From CAVQMB01 sp963713445 (GTDB taxonomy: Bacteria; Pseudomonadota; Gammaproteobacteria; Competibacterales; Competibacteraceae), in the NCBI GenBank assembly GCA_963713445.1, contig CAVQMB010000015.1, forward strand, positions 1 through 64,000: DNA of 64,000 bases, read 5' to 3'. Under the pieces are notes generated by a model. That model was not told where the DNA came from, searched no databases, and worked only from the letters and a program-made list of their open reading frames with translations. This document shows, piece by piece, positions 63,055 to 64,000 of the stretch (within the stretch, counting starts at the first letter, position 1; every line of letters starts with the position of its first letter). The translations under genes were made by a program, and so were the position numbers.

Positions 63055-63783
63055 TCAATCGGGCCAGGCCCGCGCCTGGCGGGTTAGATCGATCAACCGG
63101 CTGTGCTGGTTGCCTTCGGCATCAAAGTTGTCGGCCTCCAGCCAGTGTTCGAAGGCCTGCTTCAGGCTTGGCCATTCACGATCGATGATGGAAAACCAGG
63201 CAGTGTCGCGGTTGCGGTTCTTGTAAATTGTGGCCTGGCGGAAAATGCCTTCGAACAGGAAGCCGAGTCGTCGGGCGGCGTTGCGCGAGCCGGCGTTGAG
63301 TGCATCGCACTTCCATTCGTAGCGGCGGTAGCCAAGCTCCTCGAATACCCGCTGCATCATCAGATACATCGCCTCGGTGGCGGCTCGGGTACGTTGCAGT
63401 CGCGGCGAGTAGTTGATATGGCCGACCTCGATGACGCCGCTCGCGGGAGTAATACGCAGGTAGCTGGCAACGCCCACGGCCTGGCCGGTCTGCAGGTCCA
63501 CGATGGCATGGAACAGTGGATCGTCGCTGTGCTGGTAGCCTGCCAGCCAGGTGCGGTAGTCGTTCAGTGTTGAAAACGGCCCGTAGGGCAGGTAGGTCCA
63601 TAGGCGCCCCTCGTTATCGCTGCTATTGGCGGCATAAAGATCGCCGGCGTGACGTTCGACGTCGAGAGGTTCGACCCGGCAATAGTGGCCATTCATGGCG
63701 CTGCGTGGTGGGTGGCGGCACGGCTGCCAGTGGCCGAGGGGGAATCCGACCGGTTGGCTTAGGTGATTGTGATGGTCATTCAT
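63055..63783 (-). CDS. GNAT-family N-acetyltransferase (RimJ/RimL type)
   Basis: The acetyl-CoA-binding core is recognisable: VGVASYLRITPASGVIEVGH, INYSPRLQRTRAATEAMYLM and WKCDALNAGSRNAARRLGFL followed by FEGIFRQ. This is the RimJ/RimL-like pattern seen in ribosomal-protein and general small-molecule acetyltransferases. Length is 242 residues, starting MNDHHNHLSQPVGFPLGHWQ; an internal Met at residue 30 is an alternative start. It is probably co-transcribed with the cupin gene downstream. Confidence 0.88.
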   Translation of the reverse strand: MNDHHNHLSQPVGFPLGHWQPCRHPPRSAMNGHYCRVEPLDVERHAGDLYAANSSDNEGRLWTYLPYGPFSTLNDYRTWLAGYQHSDDPLFHAIVDLQTGQAVGVASYLRITPASGVIEVGHINYSPRLQRTRAATEAMYLMMQRVFEELGYRRYEWKCDALNAGSRNAARRLGFLFEGIFRQATIYKNRNRDTAWFSIIDREWPSLKQAFEHWLEADNFDAEGNQHSRLIDLTRQARAWPD

Positions 63784-64000
63784 TGTGGCAGTATTGCTGC
63801 AGGTAGCCGGGCATCAATCATCATTGAACTCGCCAGCGTATGCAAATTGCAGATGTCGGCATGACGTTGTCCTGTGTGCGAATTCTGGCCGCTATTGCTA
63901 TGAGTTGCAGGTGATAGAATACCCGTTCTTTGGCACGCGGCATCCGATGCGGCGCTGGAGTGGCCAGTAACCTATGTCCGTCCTGCTTTAGGGCAGGCGC
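63784..64000. other. Right-edge non-coding stretch
   Basis: No gene with family support is visible. A TAGAAT at about 63917 could be the -10 of a plus-strand promoter for a gene outside the window, without a good -35. The last 25 bases hold a short CCTGC/GGCAGG inverted repeat. Confidence 0.4.

Overview
The window is 64 kb of GC-rich bacterial chromosome from a gammaproteobacterium whose genus I cannot name. The evidence is the long conserved block rpsB-tsf-pyrH-frr-uppS-cdsA-dxr-rseP-bamA-skp-lpxD-fabZ-lpxA-lpxB-rnhB-dnaE, together with glnD-map divergent from rpsB, dksA, ptsP-rppH, ubiD, mnmH and an arn (L-Ara4N lipid A) operon. I see no rRNA, CRISPR array, prophage or insertion sequence. 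One tRNA gene is present, tRNA-Arg(CCG).

Layout. 1-8.2 kb: the start of an SDR reductase, then midA, pip, dtd, dksA, ptsP, rppH, a quinone oxidoreductase and comF. 8.3-11.7 kb: glnD and map on the minus strand. 11.8-29.6 kb: the ribosome / UMP kinase / isoprenoid / outer-membrane biogenesis / lipid A / DNA polymerase block, mostly with overlapping start and stop codons, so probably a few long operons. 29.6-34.8 kb: msrP without msrQ, mnmH, and a minus-strand ubiD - flavin/2Fe-2S reductase - GIY-YIG (DUF123) operon. 34.8-42.2 kb: an arn operon in the order T-E-B-C-A(formyltransferase)-A(decarboxylase)-D, preceded by a good match to a PmrA box. The usual bifunctional arnA is two genes and arnF is absent. 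42.3-45.5 kb: a phosphoribulokinase-family gene, a LuxR-type regulator with an elaborate leader, tRNA-Arg, and a gene-free stretch holding a perfect FNR/Anr site, a -10 element at the spacing of a class II FNR promoter, and a Rho-independent terminator about 280 nt downstream (candidate anaerobic small RNA). 45.8-51 kb: dienelactone hydrolase, RhlE-type helicase, a small secreted peptide gene, a LysR regulator and an MFS exporter. 51.2-58.8 kb: an S15/CocE-type hydrolase followed by a complete dipeptide/oligopeptide ABC transporter. 58.9-63.8 kb: aldo/keto reductase, an IlvD/Edd-family sugar-acid dehydratase with an HpcH/HpaI aldolase, a cupin and a GNAT acetyltransferase.

The genes work in recognisable modules: translation and envelope assembly (rpsB to dnaE), nitrogen and second-messenger control (glnD, ptsP, dksA), cationic-peptide resistance (arn), uptake and hydrolysis of an amide/ester or peptide compound (S15 + Opp), and sugar-acid breakdown (dehydratase + aldolase).

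A caution for every user of this sequence: nine conserved genes (midA, pip, bamA, ubiD, arnT, arnB, two Opp permeases and one Opp ATPase) are broken by single-base frame changes, ten breaks in all. Every one is repaired by deleting one base. Because bamA is essential and all ten have the same polarity, I read most or all of them as insertion errors in the assembly. The annotations below give the repaired extents.
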